DNA of 64,000 nt from Thinopyrum elongatum (GCA_011799875.1 JAAAXO010000135.1:1-64000), one strand, 5' to 3'; counted from the stretch's first letter, positions 1 through 12,245 are shown. Numbers and translations are program-made. The notes: a model not told the origin generated them from the sequence alone.

Positions 1-230
1 CGTGAAAGGACTTTTTGAACAGCACATAAACTTCTCTTTTTCCCTTATGTTCATATGTGGAGTTGTACAAATGTCCCATACACCTGCAATTAGACATGGC
101 ACAAAAGTTTGTGAGAGTATTTTTGTCTTGGAGACTAAATAAATATTGCATAGTTTGCCATGAAATCACCTCACAAATTATTATGTATGGCCAATATTTT
201 TGGTGTTACCAAGGTAGTCATGTCTCATCA
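1..230 (-). mobile_element. Q-type CRM LTR, U3 end only (3' LTR of a minus-strand element)
   Basis: The reverse complement starts TGATGAGACATGACTACC, a slightly decayed Q-type LTR start, and sits directly beside a purine tract (reverse complement of 231-243). This is therefore the 5' end of the 3' LTR of a minus-strand element, and the rest lies left of the window. It keeps the intron-like segment described at 84-169. It is more diverged than the other Q LTRs, so probably older. Confidence 0.8.
84..169 (-). other. Intron-like GT...AG segment in a Q LTR (86 nt)
   Basis: On the minus strand the segment opens GTGATTTC and closes CTAATTGCAG, followed by GTGTATGGGAC. It aligns with the 89-nt segments at 45763-45851 and 50360-50448. 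Its presence in this oldest-looking copy suggests that having the segment is the ancestral state. Splicing itself is inference. Confidence 0.5.
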
Positions 231-1661
231 TCCCCCCTTCTTGAAAACAAAGCGTCCTCGGCGTTGCTTAATCTGAAATGGGGGCTAACAAAAGAAGAGA
301 CAAGGTGTACATGTTGTATATGTTTATGTCATCCATTTTTACTTTCCCTTGATTTGCACTATTGACACATGTATACATGAGTACTTTCATAGTTTATAAA
401 TGTAAAGCCAAATATTATCACAAGTATTAGAAGACATGAAAATTTGCAACTTAAATTGCCATATAAGTGAAACTCTTATTTCATATCAAAGGATGACAAT
501 GTTCATCATTAAAACCATCCCAAAATTGGTGAAGAAACCTTACTGTCATCAAATTTACATGCCTACTACATGCTTAAATAGCAAACATTGCATAAGTCTT
601 TTGACACAAAATCATCACCAAGATTAGAGGTCATATCAAATGATTAAACATTGTTTCTTTGCATATCAACAGTTAATTCCATTGGGTGCACTCCAAAATG
701 TTGATACTCAACTCTTTGATCACAAGACGCATTCATGACAGTACACGACTTCTCTAAAATAGTGGTGTGTCTCCAATCAATTAGGTAACACAACACATGA
801 TGTCTTCAAGTTAACTAGGCATGCATCATTCATGTGAACGTGAAAATTGTACCTTGTTATACCCTCTTATATCAACTCATGATGATGTAGCATCTTGGAG
901 GTGATGTGTTCACATTGATGGAGAGGTTGTGTAGTCCTCGCAACAACGATGGTTTCATTAGTACCCTATGTAGTTAAGAAGAAACCTCCTGTATAAACAC
1001 TTGGAAATGTGCACCGTTGCGCTTGTTCTCTTGTGGCCACACGCGTTTTTATTTCCTGTCAGCTTTGCAAGCAAGACGAAATCAAATGGTCCAAGAGATA
1101 AAACACTCTTCATGAATTAAACTCTGCTTGGAAGTATCGCAGGTTTAACTTCCGCAAACTCATCATAAAAATCCTCTCACTTTCTTTAAAAATGAGTGCA
1201 ATAATGTAGTTTGTACAATATCATGTATTGGTACCCGTGTCAGGGCGCTGTTTTAAATGTTGTCATTTTTTAATCTGCCACGAGTATAATCAACATCAAC
1301 AATCTATCTCTACTACAGTTTTAAATCATCCCAAGTAGTAGGGTATAAGACAGGGGTTTTAACTCGACAATATTCACTACACAAACAATCAGCAAAGCTA
1401 ATAAAGTACATAAACAGCAGCTGGAATTTCTCACGTCGATCACACAATTATGGGAACAAATATAGCATTTATTTCGTACTCCCATTCATATATAAATCGG
1501 GCATAAACGACCATAAATGGTTGGCATGGAAACTCTAACTTATTATTGTGCATTTGATGTAACTTGCTCCCTTGTGCGGTTTTTGTATTTTGTTAGGTGA
1601 TGGTAATCTCCCACGATCGATGAATGAGCCCAGAAGATACAAAACTCAGCAAACCTGCCAT
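231..1661 (-). pseudogene. gag: Decayed Q-type gag
   Basis: This is the internal region of the leftmost minus-strand Q element, from the polypurine tract (231-243) to the start codon of the MAG-type Gag (CAT at 1659-1661). Several stretches match the intact Q gag at 44266-46107, for example the segment around 1230-1260, which corresponds to its GADTVTK region. No long frame survives because of many substitutions and indels. The best remaining open stretches are under 110 codons. It is a remnant of a non-autonomous element whose Gag-like protein would have assembled with partners in a virus-like particle. The intact copies have no RT or integrase, and none is seen here. Confidence 0.7.
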
Positions 1662-2168
1662 GTTAGTAGAAACAAAAAAAAAATCGAGATAATGTTTCCT
1701 CATAACTACTGGATGTGGTGGTAAAGCGCTCACCAGTAAAGCCAAAGATCAATATCTTACCAAGTTCTTACTCATTGAGGCAGGTGGGACGGGCACCAGC
1801 GGGTTCAAATAACTCCGAGTGGTAAAGCGATTCCAGGTGATGTACGTATACACGGTTGTAGAATATGGTGACTGGGTTGGCGACTATGGTAGCAAAAGAT
1901 TAGTCATAAATCAATTCAGAGATGTCAATGTGCATAAACCTCAACGACGGTCTGTGCTGGTTCCTAGGCTAGCCTGACTAGAGAGAGCCTGAGCACACAA
2001 TGAGGTCAACGGCGTTGCACAAAGAGCATCGATTTGTTGTTTTTTCTCTCTTTTTTTTTCTCAAACTTTTTTGTTCTTTTTTATTTCTCTTTTTTTTTTT
2101 TTCCCACCCTCTTTCCAAAAACAACTAGATAACTATGTACTATTCGAACAGCACAGATGTGAACGAAC
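1662..2168 (-). other. 5' leader of the decayed Q element, truncated
   Basis: This is non-coding leader homologous to 42900-44265 in reverse, including the oligo-T stretch 2037-2103 (a purine tract on the element's sense strand) and the motif around 2105-2165. It is broken near 2168, where it abuts the inside of a plus-strand Q LTR. The PBS and the 5' LTR of this element are missing. Confidence 0.65.
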
Positions 2169-2918
2169 TCACTTTTGGGCCAAGAGAAGATAGAGTCCAA
2201 GTCTCTCACGTTCTGGATTCAGATTCGGACTGCACAGACATACCTGACTCAAAACGCCAAGAACTTTTTCATACGGACTCCGAATTGGGTGATTCTTTTT
2301 TTGTTGGAAAGTAGATTTTGTGCTCTTTCCAACCCAATTGGATTCACCTTAAAATTCGTCCGGAGCGTTGAGTTATCAATGAAACAATCTGACGCTGCAG
2401 CAGAATCCGAGTCAAACTATAAGTCCAAAGGTGTTGCATCACCTCCACTTGGGCCCATGAGCCTTGTACGACCTAGGGTTAGTTTTAGGCTGCCTTGGGA
2501 CGTCCTCCCACCTCCTTGGCCGCCACCCCTTACTCCTATATAAGTAGATCCATCTAGTAGCTTTTTCCTTGGGATTTGTTTAGTTAAAAGTTAGCCATTG
2601 CAACTTCGTGTACTTCGTTTGTGTCCAACGACCAGACCAAGACCACTTTCGGATCCCCATCATTATCAATACTTCATCTATATTCGCAATATTCAGATTG
2701 CATTATCATTTTCTTGCTTGTTCTTCGATTGCGTGCAGGAATAGACCTTCGTGGTCAGGCTGATCGTGCTTCCAGCATCGTCAGTAACCTCAGGAGATTG
2801 GTTTAGCGATTGCTAAGGCGCAACGTCGTGCACGTTTGTAGTCGGATCGTCAAAGTCGGCTCCACCAAATCGATAGTTACCATCTCATCGAAAGATCGGG
2901 ACACCCTCGCCTCTATCA
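2169..2918 (+). mobile_element. Q-type CRM LTR, 5'-truncated
   Basis: It matches Q LTRs from about 145 bp inside the LTR to the terminal CGCCTCTATCA at 2918. A TATA box lies at 2537-2544. The right flank is GTCCT, within reverse-strand A-type pol. The same target position and the same five bases lie left of the Q LTR at 50299, so these two LTR ends may derive from one insertion. The R-U5 variants (CATTATCAATAC, GTCGGCTCC) are most like the LTR at 42004-42896. Confidence 0.85.
2537..2544 (+). promoter_or_regulatory. TATA box of a Q-type LTR
   Basis: TATATAAG sits in the U3 part of the LTR. The same box recurs at 38789-38796, 42515-42522, 46302-46309 and 50899-50906. Transcription should start about 30 bp downstream, defining the start of R. 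The start site is inferred from spacing only. Confidence 0.7.
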
Positions 2919-5072
2919 GTCCTCGAATGAAAATAACGCCTCTTTGCACACAAAAGCATAGCAAACAGAATTGCTGAAATCTAGATCATCAATATCAGAT
3001 TTGGTGGCAAGTAAGCATGCACTTTTCAATTTAATTTCAGAATCAACACTAGATGGTTTATTATTAGGCTTCATTTGTTGCTCAAATTCTTTTGCCACAA
3101 TCTGATTTTCACTCTTATTTTTCTCCTGTTTTGCTTTACTAGCTCTATTAATATCATCTTTCAAAATAGAATCAGGAGTCATAGGAAGCAAAGTAATATG
3201 TTTATCCTTATGAACAAGAGTATACTGATTGTTTCTACCATGGTGTACAGAATTTTTATCAAATTGCCATGGTCTACCAAGTAATAATGAACATGCTTGC
3301 ATCGGTACCACATCACAATCAACATAATCAGCATATGTAGAGATACTAAAATGCACACGAACAGTACGTGTTACCTTAACCTTGCCGCTGTTGTTGAACC
3401 ATTGGATATAGTAAGGATATGGATGTGGTCTTGTGGTGAGAGATAGCTTCTCCACCATCTCCATGCTAGCCAAGTTGTTGCAGCTCCCTCCATCTATGAT
3501 AACGCGAACAGAACGTTCCTTCACAACTCCCTTTGTATGGAACAAATTATGCCTCTGATTTTGCTCAGCTTGTGTGACCTGCACACTCAAAACACGTTGA
3601 GCAACTAAACATTCATACCTGTCAGCGTCTTCAGGAGCCATGTATTGCGTCTCATGATCAGAATCATCTCCACCATGTTCTTCACTTGTAGTAAGAGCCA
3701 AAGTCTCCTCATCATAGTCACTAGCGGACTCATACCCACCATCCTCAGTAGCAATCATAACACGCGGAGATTGGCATTCTCTCGCATAATGACCTCTTCC
3801 CTTACAACGACGACAAATAATATCATGTGTGTGCCCTGTTGATGCCATAGATGAAGAAGAGCTCTGGGCAGGCCCAGAAGGTGTACTCTTGCCAGATGGT
3901 GGTGGTGGTGCCTGTTTTCTTGTATCTCGGTTGGAATTGGCGGCTGAAGTCAGTGGTGCCGCAGTAGGACGTGTGGGAGTAGAGGAGGCACGCGGTGTCC
4001 ATGATGAAGATCGACCTGCAGAAAAATTAGTTCGCGCCAATGCCTGTCGATCCTGCACTTCACGTTCAGCTTTACAAGCAAGATGGAATAAACGAGTGAT
4101 ATTATTATACTCCTTATACTCTAGAATGGTCTGAATCTCTCTATTTAATCCACCCATGAAACGTGCAAGCATAGCTTCATTCTCCTCAACAATACCACAT
4201 CTAATCATGCCAGTTTGTAATTCCTGATAATATTCTTCTACAGAATTTTTTCCTTGTCTTAAGCGCTGCAATTTTTGAAGTAATTCACGTTGATAATATG
4301 GTGGAACACAACGAGTACGCATAGCAGTTTTCAAAGCAGCCCACGTAGCTGGAATAGGATATAATCTACAATGTTCAGACCACCATACACATGCAAAACT
4401 AGTGAAAGCACAAACAGCAGCAGCAACACGTCGTTCCTCGGGATATTGTAAACATGTAAAACGTTGTTCAGTTTCTAACTCCCAAGTAAGATATATATCA
4501 GGAACATATCTACCCTCGAATGGTGGAATATTCAATTTTAATTTAGGAAGATGGTCATGATCTCGTACCTGAAGTGGTGGTGCAGACCTACCATTGCGAT
4601 TATTTGCATGTGGACGACCTGGTGCTGGTGGTTGCACGTAGTTATGATTTTGATCAACCTCATCCTCATAATCGCCCGCGTAATCATCCTCCTCCTCGAC
4701 ACCAGCAGCAGCAGGAGCAGGAGCCAAAGAAGCATCAACAGTAGGTACAGCAGCACCAGAAGTTTGGCCATCCTCAAGAGGAACACGCTTCGCTCGTCCG
4801 AACTGATTTGGAAGGGGGCGTTGTTGTTGTCGTTGCAGAGGTGCGACAGGTGCAGCCGGTGGTGGTTGGGGAAGACGCGTGAGCAATTCATTAAACTTGT
4901 TATCCAGCTTTGTCTCGAACGACTTCTCCATGCCATCTATCTTCTCCATGGCCTCTTCAAATCTGTTTAGCACATCTCCCACCTGGCCACTCATCATTTG
5001 CTGAAATTTATCATGCAACTCCTTGTTCGTCATGTTCTCCCAGTCAATCTCGTTGGCTTGTGATCCTGCCAT
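2919..5072 (-). pseudogene. gag-pol: A-type CRM gag-protease, 3'-truncated
   Basis: This is an open frame of about 718 codons from ATG (CAT at 5070-5072; MAGSQ) to the point where a Q LTR interrupts it, the LTR's last bases supplying the stop. From the N-terminus it has an acidic, proline-rich region, a retrotransposon Gag domain (about residues 190-335, with [11 protein letters not shown]), a CCHC zinc knuckle ([14 protein letters not shown], near residue 422) and an aspartic protease with VIIDGGSCNN (near residue 535). Gag would package element RNA and the protease would cut the polyprotein. RT, RNase H and integrase are lost. The frame is otherwise uninterrupted, so truncation by insertion is the main damage. 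One W-to-C change (TRCVPPYY) differs from sister copies. The upstream in-frame GTG is not a likely plant start. Confidence 0.85.
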
Positions 5073-6079
5073 GGTTAGCAGCAATAGAAACACACAAGAA
5101 TATGATCCTACAGACTACTAGAAAGTGGTGGTGGTGTGGTGTGGTGTCACAAATCCATCAAGCAAATCTCAAATTCTTACCAGTTCTTACCCAGCAGCAG
5201 GTGGTGATCGGCAACCTTTGTAGTCAAAACTCTCAGAGCTTGGACAGAGCGATTGCCAGGTGGTGTCAAACACACGATGTAGATGTATGTGGAGCTGGGA
5301 AGGCTTATGATATGGTAGCAAAAAGGGTCAGCAATAATCAATTCAGAGATGCAATGTTGAATAAACTCTCAACGACGGTACTGTGCTGGTCCTAGGCTAG
5401 ACCGTGCTAGAGACGCGAGCCTAGAACACTAACAAAAATCACGGCGCTGCACGTAAACAAGGGAGGAGCACACTCTGAATTTTTTTCTTTTTTTTTTGCA
5501 CTTTTTTTTTCCTCTTTTTTTTTTGCTCCGCAACAATTTTTTTTCGAAAAAGTCTACAAATGGTCTAAAAACTGCCTAGCCAGAATTTTCCAGACTTAGT
5601 TTTTTTTTTTAAACTGGAACTATTTTTCTTCTGCGGGTAGCACGAAAATTGGGGAATCCGACTTGTTCACGACTCGTAGTATCGCGTGATCTGGAACTCT
5701 AAAATAAAGGAATAAATACTGGACTCGGACTAGGACTGGTGCGGAGATGAATCTGGTGGAACTCGGACTGGTGATGGTATATGACGGTAGTATATGTGGG
5801 CTCGGATTGGTGGTGGTATATGGACTCGGATCGGTGGTGGTATATGGACTCGGATCGGTGGTGGTATATGGACTCAGAGAAATAGCAGATAAGCTGTGGT
5901 GGTATATGGTAGGGGCGATGATGATGGTGCGGCGGCGGCGTGACAACTTGTGAACAGAACTCGAAACTCTAAAGAACTAGACGCTAAGACCAGCAACTTG
6001 ACACGACGATGCAACCGCAAATTCAACAAAGCAAAAACCCTAAAAAGATTATGCAAAGGCTCAGATTGGTTCGGATATG
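5073..6079 (-). other. A-type 5' leader, truncated
   Basis: This is the non-coding leader between gag and the lost 5' LTR. It contains T/A homopolymer tracts (5477-5533, 5600-5612), a 24-bp minisatellite (5798-5869) and a region shared with all A leaders (5940-6079). It ends abruptly at 6079, before the PBS and LTR, at a junction with filler DNA. I see no genes; the short frames over the minisatellite are by-products. Confidence 0.75.
5798..5869. repeat. 24-bp minisatellite, 3 units, in the A-type leader
   Basis: Three near-identical 24-bp units of the form GGACTCGGATCGGTGGTGG followed by TATAT. The same array has five units at 57409-57528, so copy number varies between elements. Confidence 0.85.
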
Positions 6080-6189
6080 GTTCATCACAAGTTGTCCTCG
6101 CACGTTCGTAGTCGGATCGTCAAAGTCTACTCCACCAAAAACGATAGATATCATCTCATCGAAAGATCGGGACACCCTCGCCTCTATCA
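6080..6189 (+). mobile_element. A-type LTR 3' tail (96 bp) with templated filler at its left edge
   Basis: From about 6094 to 6189 the sequence is the last part of a plus-strand A LTR, ending CGCCTCTATCA. The right flank CTCTA lies in minus-strand gag. Bases 6085-6096 are an exact 12-nt inverted copy of 5942-5953, suggesting filler synthesis during break repair. The rest of the inserted element is gone. Confidence 0.75.
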
Positions 6190-7119
6190 CTCTAGAATGG
6201 TCTGAATCTCTCTATTTAATCCACCCATAAAACGTGCAAGCATAGCTTCATTCTCCTCAACAATACCACATCTAATCATGCCAGTTTGTAATTCCTGATA
6301 ATATTCTTCTACAGAATTTTTTCCTTGTCTTAAGCGCTGCAATTTTTGAAGTAATTCACGTTGATAATATGGTGGAACCCAACGAGTACGCATAGCAGTT
6401 TTCAAAGCAGCCCACGTAGCTGGAATAGGATATAATCTACAATGTTCAGACCACCATACACAAGCAAAACTAGTAAAAGCACAAACAGCAGCAGCAACAC
6501 GTCTCTCCTCGGGATATTGTAAACATGTAAAACGTTGTTCAGTTTCTAACTCCCAAGTAAGATATATATCAGGAACATATCTACCCTCAAATGGTGGAAT
6601 ATTCAATTTCAGTTTAGGAAGATGGTCATGATCTCGTACCTGAGCTGGTAATGCAGCCCTACCATTGCGATTATTGGCATGTGGACAACCTGGTGCTGGT
6701 ACGTAGTTCTGATTTGGATCAACCTCATCCTCGTAATCGCCCGCATAATCGTCCTCCTCAGCGGCAGCAGGAGCCATAGAAGCATCAACAGTAGGTGCAG
6801 CGGCACCAGAAGTTTGACCAGGCTCAAGGGGAACGCGCTGTGCTCGTCCCACTTGATTTGGAAGGCGGCGTTGTTGTTGTTGTAGGGGTGCGACAGGTGT
6901 TGCCGGCGGTGGTTGTGGGAGACGCGCGAGCAATTCATTAAACTTGTTATCGAGCTTTGTTTTGAACGTCTTCTCAATTCCATCTATCTTCTCCATGGCC
7001 TCTTCAAATCTGTTTAGCACATCTTGCACCTGTCCACTCATCATTTGCTGAAATTTATCATGTAGCTGTTTGTTCGTCATGTTCTCCCAAACAGTCTCAT
7101 CGGCTTGTGACCCTGCCAT
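6190..7119 (-). pseudogene. gag: A-type CRM gag, N-terminal part
   Basis: The frame runs from ATG (CAT at 7117-7119; MAGSQADET) for about 310 codons to the LTR tail at 6189, whose final bases give the stop. It covers the acidic and glutamine/proline-rich N-terminal region and most of the Gag domain ([26 protein letters not shown]), ending at [11 protein letters not shown]. The zinc knuckle, protease and all of pol are missing because another element inserted and then largely disappeared. The N-terminal region is shorter than in the 2919-5072 copy, with small in-frame deletions in the linker. It belongs to the element whose 5' LTR is at 8254-9172. Confidence 0.85.
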
Positions 7120-8253
7120 GGTTAGCAGCAATAGAAACACACAAGAATATGATCCTACAGACTACTAGGAAGTGGTGGTGGTGGTGTATCACAAATCCGT
7201 CAAGCGAATCTGAAATGCTTACCAGTTCTTACCCAGCAGCAGGTGGTGATCGGCAACCGTTGTAGTCAAAACTCTCAAAGATTGGACAGAGCGATTGCCA
7301 GGTGGTGTCAAACGCATGACGTAGATGTATGTGTAGCTGGGAAGGCTTATGATATGGTAGCAAAAATGTCAGCAATAATCAATTCAGAGATGCAAAGTTG
7401 AATAAACGCTCAACGACAGTACTGTGCTGGTCCTAGGCTAGACCGTACTAGAGACGCGAGCCTAGAACACTAACAAAATCACGGCGCGGCACGTAAACAA
7501 GGGAAGAGCACACTCTAAAAAAATTTCGTTTTTTTTTGCGCTCCTTTTTTTTTGCAAAAAAATCACTATAATGGTGAGTGTCTCAAAACTCTTCCCAAGT
7601 CAAACTAACAGGATTGGCACGAAATTTTTTTTTGACAATTTTTTTTTTCGGAAATCGGGGCAGCGACGACGAAAAAGTGCGACAAAAAATCACTATGATG
7701 GCGAGTGTCTCAAAACTATCCCTGGGACCTAAAAATAGGATAGGGAAAAAATATTTTTGACTGCAAAAATTTTGGCCTAAAAACTGCCCGTGGGTCTCCA
7801 GACTTTTTTTTTCTCCGAAACCTACTCAGGCAAGGAAACAGGAATCGGAAAATAGATGGGTCTCAAAAACAAACCTAATATGAAAAGAACTCGGATTGGT
7901 GGTGGATATATGGTGGTAGAATATGGCAGCAGTGATGGTATATGGCAGCGGTGGTGGTATATGGCAGCGGTGGTGGTATATGGTGCGGCGGCGGCGTGAC
8001 AAACTGTGACAGAACTCGAAACTCTAAAGGACTAGACGCTAAGACCAGCAACTAGACACGACGATGCAACTGCAAATTCAACAAAGCAAAAACCCTAAAA
8101 AGATTATGCAAAGGCTCAGATTGGTTCGGATATGATGAACTAACCCTAATTTTTTTTGGCTTTTTCGTGGACTGTAGGTATGAAGAACAGACTCGATCTA
8201 AACTATGAAAAACTGTAAAATCTCACCGAGCAACCTGGAAATCTGATACCACT
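7120..8253 (-). other. A-type 5' leader with PBS
   Basis: Complete leader between gag and the 5' LTR. The PBS lies at 8241-8251 (reverse complement TGGTATCAGAT), two bases inside the LTR end, and matches the 3' end of plant initiator tRNA-Met. Oligo-T tracts occur at 7529-7555, and a short imperfect array of TATATGGCAGCGGTGG-like units at about 7920-7985. No gene is seen. Confidence 0.8.
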
Positions 8254-9172
8254 TGATAGAGGCGAAGGTGTCCCGATGTTTCGATGAGATGGTGGCTATT
8301 GTTTTCTGTGGGAGTCGACCTTGACGATCCGACTACGAACGTGCGAGACGTCGCGCCTTAGCAATCGCTATACCAACTTCCAAGGGGTTATTGACCACGC
8401 CGGAGCACGATCAACCTGACCACGAGGGTCTGTTTCCTGCGAGCAAACGAAGAACAAGCAAGAAACTGAGATTGCAATCTGGATATTGCGAATAAGAGGA
8501 AAGCTTTATTAATGAAGGTGGGGTTCTGTGACGCCTTTGTCTGGTCGTTGAACACAAACGAAGTACGCGAAGTTGCAGCTATGGCGAACTTTTAATCTAA
8601 ACAAAACCAAAGTCTAAACGGTGCCCTAAGGGCTGTATATATGGAGGAAGAGGGGGGGATTTCGTGGCCCTTGAAGGAGGGGTCCGAAACCAACCCTATC
8701 TCTTGTTTCCCCACACATACGGACTCTAAAAACAGCCTATACTCAAGTATTTCGAAATTACATGGGCCTGGCCCAATAATAAGGTGACGCAGCACCTATA
8801 ATAGCCTCTGGACGAAATTTATGAAGTGGCATCTTGTATATTTCATCCAAGGCTTCCTGCACTCATTATGGTGGCTTCAAAGTCCTGATATCATCACTTG
8901 TAACTCCGTTCTTGTTCCCCTTGCGCATGCCATCATCTCCATGCTTGAACTTGCTCCAAGGTTCCTCTTTCTTGTCCATGCTAGGCCCTTCATTTGTAAG
9001 CAAAACAAATGTATCCAATTTAGGCAGCATCATATTCTCATGAACATTAGAATCATTACCAAGAAACGAAAGTACCTGATAATTTAATTGGCGTGCGCGA
9101 GCTCTAGTAATTGGTCCAATATGTATAGCAGTAGGGGCTGTGGGTGTAACAATGGTATTGATGTCCTCATCA
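8254..9172 (-). mobile_element. A-type CRM 5' LTR, complete (919 bp)
   Basis: Bounded by TGATAGAGGCG at the left and CTCATCA at the right (TG...CA on the minus strand) and followed by its own PBS. It is the outer 5' end of the minus-strand element whose gag is at 6190-7119. Flank CCCAT lies in an unrelated gypsy LTR. The other copy of the target duplication is not seen because the element's left end is lost. Confidence 0.9.
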
Positions 9173-9733
9173 CCCATCTTCGGGCTGGACATCCGGCCAG
9201 TGCCCCGGACATCCTGCAACTCACGAAGCCCCGGACATCCGGCCCCCAGCCCGGACATCCGGCGCCTGCCTGCGCGCAGAGTCAGGCCAGAGGCCCATGT
9301 ATCCCCTTTCCCACTTACCCCTTCGTGGCTTAGACTATAAATACTCCTGCCCCTTCCTCTATGTAGGGTTAACATAGGTTTAGCTCATTTTAGAGATAGA
9401 GCTTTGCTCATCCTTGTGGTTCTCCTCCATCGAGAGACCGCGGCCTCTACGGAGAAGACCCACGCTTGGATTCAAGACCCCTCATGGGAAGATCCCTCGC
9501 GGACTCAAGGCCTCCTCACAGAGATGAACTAGTTACCGTTTGTATCGTCCTTTGTTGACTTTGGATCGTGTATCTCTTTGTGTTCATGGATCTAGCACAT
9601 GTGTGATCATTTCTCGTTGATTTGAGTGATTCCTCTCATTTTCCCTCGTGTTTCCCCCTCGTGTTATTCGTGTTCTTCGCGGGATCCCCTCCATTTCGTG
9701 AAAGATCGGCCCCTAGGGTTCCACCCTACATCA
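9173..9733 (+). mobile_element. Unassigned gypsy-type LTR, 3' part
   Basis: This LTR-like sequence has a TATA box (9336-9343), a leader typical of Triticeae gypsy LTRs and a terminal CCCTACATCA at 9733. The upstream part holds four imperfect copies of a GGACATCCGG motif (9187, 9208, 9233, 9253). The left end was removed by the CRM insertion at 9172. No PBS follows 9733, so this may be a solo or truncated LTR. The family name is not certain. Confidence 0.6.
9336..9343 (+). promoter_or_regulatory. TATA box of the unassigned gypsy LTR
   Basis: TATAAATA lies about 35 bp upstream of a typical pyrimidine-rich start region. Confidence 0.6.
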
Positions 9734-10092
9734 ATACGGGTGTTCAGTCTGAAACGTTTGCGATGAGTGTTTTACTCAGAGAAAACATTGATGTTTTTAT
9801 ATATTTTTTTACTTTGATAAGTCTATACATGCAGAGAAAAAAAATGCAAGTTTGTTCAAACCATAGATTCATTCAGTCACACTCTGACTTCACATTCATA
9901 CGATGGAGATACAATATTAAACCAAAAAAAACTAATTGAGGTGGCGGTGGCGTGATGCACCGGCATTGTCGTCCTTTGGGATGCCGTTGCTCAAGTCTTC
10001 AAGCCAGCTCAGAATGTTCTGGATCTGCAAATCAAAGACTCGGTCGTCGCGCGATCGATGTGCGGGGCGCAGGGGGCGGGCGACTTGCGGCC
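9734..10092. other. Unassigned 359 bp between two gypsy LTRs
   Basis: An AT-rich part (9734-9940) and a short GC-richer part (9945-10092) with no long frame or clear repeat. It might be ancient target DNA or a decayed repeat. I recognise no gene in it. Confidence 0.4.
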
Positions 10093-11573
10093 TGCTACTT
10101 GTGAGCTACATTGGGATTTCCCTTGAAAAGGAAGGGTGAAGCAGTACAGTAGAGATAAGTATTTCCCTCAGTGAGAACCATGGTTATCAAACCAATAGGA
10201 GAATCATGCAAACCCTAGTGAAAAACACCTGCACACACACAAAAGCAAATACTTGCACCCAACGCAGGCAAGAGGGTTGTCAATCCCCTTGAACTCGTTA
10301 CTTGCAAGGATTTAATCTTGTATAGGTAGATGGATAAAAAGAAAAGTAAAATAAAAAGAGTAAAATTATAGCAAGGTATCTTTGGTTTTAGCAATATAAT
10401 TAAAGTAGACCCGGGGACCATAGTTTTTACTAGAGGCTTCTCTCTCTCGAAACAATAGCATACAATGGGTAGACAAATTACTGTTGGGCAATTGGTAGAA
10501 AAGCGCATAGTTATGACGTTATTCATGGCAATGATCACACATATAGGCATTCGTCCGTGATAGGTAGACCGACTCCTGCCAGCATCTACTACTATTACTC
10601 CACCAATCGACCACTATCTAGCATGCATCTATGGTATTAATTTCATGACAAACAGAGTAACGCCTTAAGCAAGATGACATGATGTAGACAAAGTAAACTC
10701 AAGCAATATGAATAAACCCCATCGTTTTACCCGTAATGGCAACAATACAATACGTGCCTCGCTACCCCTTCTGTCACAAGGTGAGGACACTACAAGATTG
10801 AACCCATTACAAAGCACCTCTCCCACTGAAGATAAATCAATGTAGATGGCCAAACCAAATGGATAGATTAGAGAGAAATACAAAGCTATCATAATCATGC
10901 ATAATAAAGTTCAGAAAAGACTCAATTACTTTCAATGAATAATCTAATCATAAACCCACAATTCTTTGGATCCCAACAAACACATGGCAAAAGAAGATTA
11001 CATCAGATAGAATTCCAAGAAGATCGAGGAGAACAATGTATTGAAGATCAAAGAGAGAGAGAACAAGCCATCTAGCTACTAGCTATGGACCCGTAGGTCT
11101 ATGGTGAACTACTCACGCATCATCGGTAGGGCAGCAAGGTTGATGTAGAGGCCCTCCGTGATCGATTCCCCCTTTGATAGAGTACCAAAAAAGACCTCCA
11201 AATGGGATCACAGAAGAACAGAAGGTTGCAGCGCCAAAAAAAAAGTGTTTCGGTGGCTCTCTGTTGGTTTCCCAATATTTGAGAATTTATACAAGTGGAA
11301 TTAGGTCAGACGGAGACATGTGGGGCCCACAAGGTAACAGGTCACACCTTATTGCCTTGCCGTCTCCTCGCTTCGTGTCTGATCTCCTCCCGAAGCTTCT
11401 AGGGTCTCTTTTGTCCAGAAAAAAATGTCAAAAAGTTTCGTAGCGTTTGGAGTCCGTTTGGTACTGGTTTATGGAAAACCAAAAAGAAGTAGAAAATAGC
11501 AACTGGCACTAGGCACTGGGTTAATAGGTTAGTTCCCAAAAATGATATAAAATATCTAAGATTGATAATATAA

Positions 11574-12245
11574 GGGACATTTACATTTTTCCCCTAACTT
11601 TGTCCCGACCTCATCTTTACCCCTAAAATAAAACAGTGCTCAACTATACCCCTCTTCCGTTTGGTACCCTTATGAAAATACCCTTCCGTGCCGTTTCCGT
11701 CCGGTCAAAGGCCTTTGACCGTCAGTGAGCTGTTATGTGGGCATTTGTACCCCTCGCCGCCTATGTCACATACAGGTGGGACCCACCCAAAGAAAATAAA
11801 AAACTATCTCCCTTCTCTACCACTTACACATGGGCCCCACCCCAAAGAAAAATAAAAAATAAAAATGGAACACACACACTCACTCTCTCTCTCTCTCCCT
11901 CTCTCTCTTCTCTTCATCTCCGGCGAGCTCTCTGGCGAGTTCATCGGCAGTCCGCCTGCATCAGTCATCCCGCCCGCCCATAGCCATGCCTTCCCCCGTC
12001 TCCCACCTGCAAGCAGCAGCACGGCAGCGCGGCAGCAACAGCAGCATGGCAGCGCGGCGGTAGCAGCAGCAGCACGGCAGCGCGGCGGCGCAAGGAGCAG
12101 CGGTGGCGGGCGACGCAAGGAGCAGCGATGGCGGGCGGCGCAAGGAGCAACGCGACGGCGGCAGCACCATCAGCGGTGGGCAGCGCAAGCAGCACGGCAG
12201 GCAGCTCAAGCAGCACGGTGGGCAGGGGGGAAATGGAATTGGCCC
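11574..12245. mobile_element. Non-autonomous Mutator-like element (672 bp) with captured gene-like DNA
   Basis: The element is bounded by an exact 9-bp direct repeat ATAATATAA (11565-11573 and 12246-12254), the target size typical of Mutator-like elements. Its ends are an imperfect inverted repeat: GGGACATTTACATTTTTCCC at the left and GGGCCAATTCCATTTCCCCC on the minus strand at the right. Both flanks rejoin into an uninterrupted gypsy LTR. There is no transposase. The inside resembles a grass gene promoter and 5' exon: a CA/CT microsatellite, CTCCGGCGAGCTC, then GC-rich GCA-type triplets (12010-12225). Short frames on both strands are low-complexity, and I assign no protein. Confidence 0.8.
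11871..11914. repeat. CA/CT microsatellite in the MULE
   Basis: A CA run passes into CT/CTCC repeats, as often found just upstream of, or in, grass 5' UTRs. Confidence 0.85.

Noticed and set aside
8866..9375. A 169-codon minus-strand frame joining unknown sequence to an integrase tail.
   Set aside because: It simply reads from the gypsy LTR at 9173-9375 into the CRM LTR; the tail similarity is the LTR-encoded pol end.
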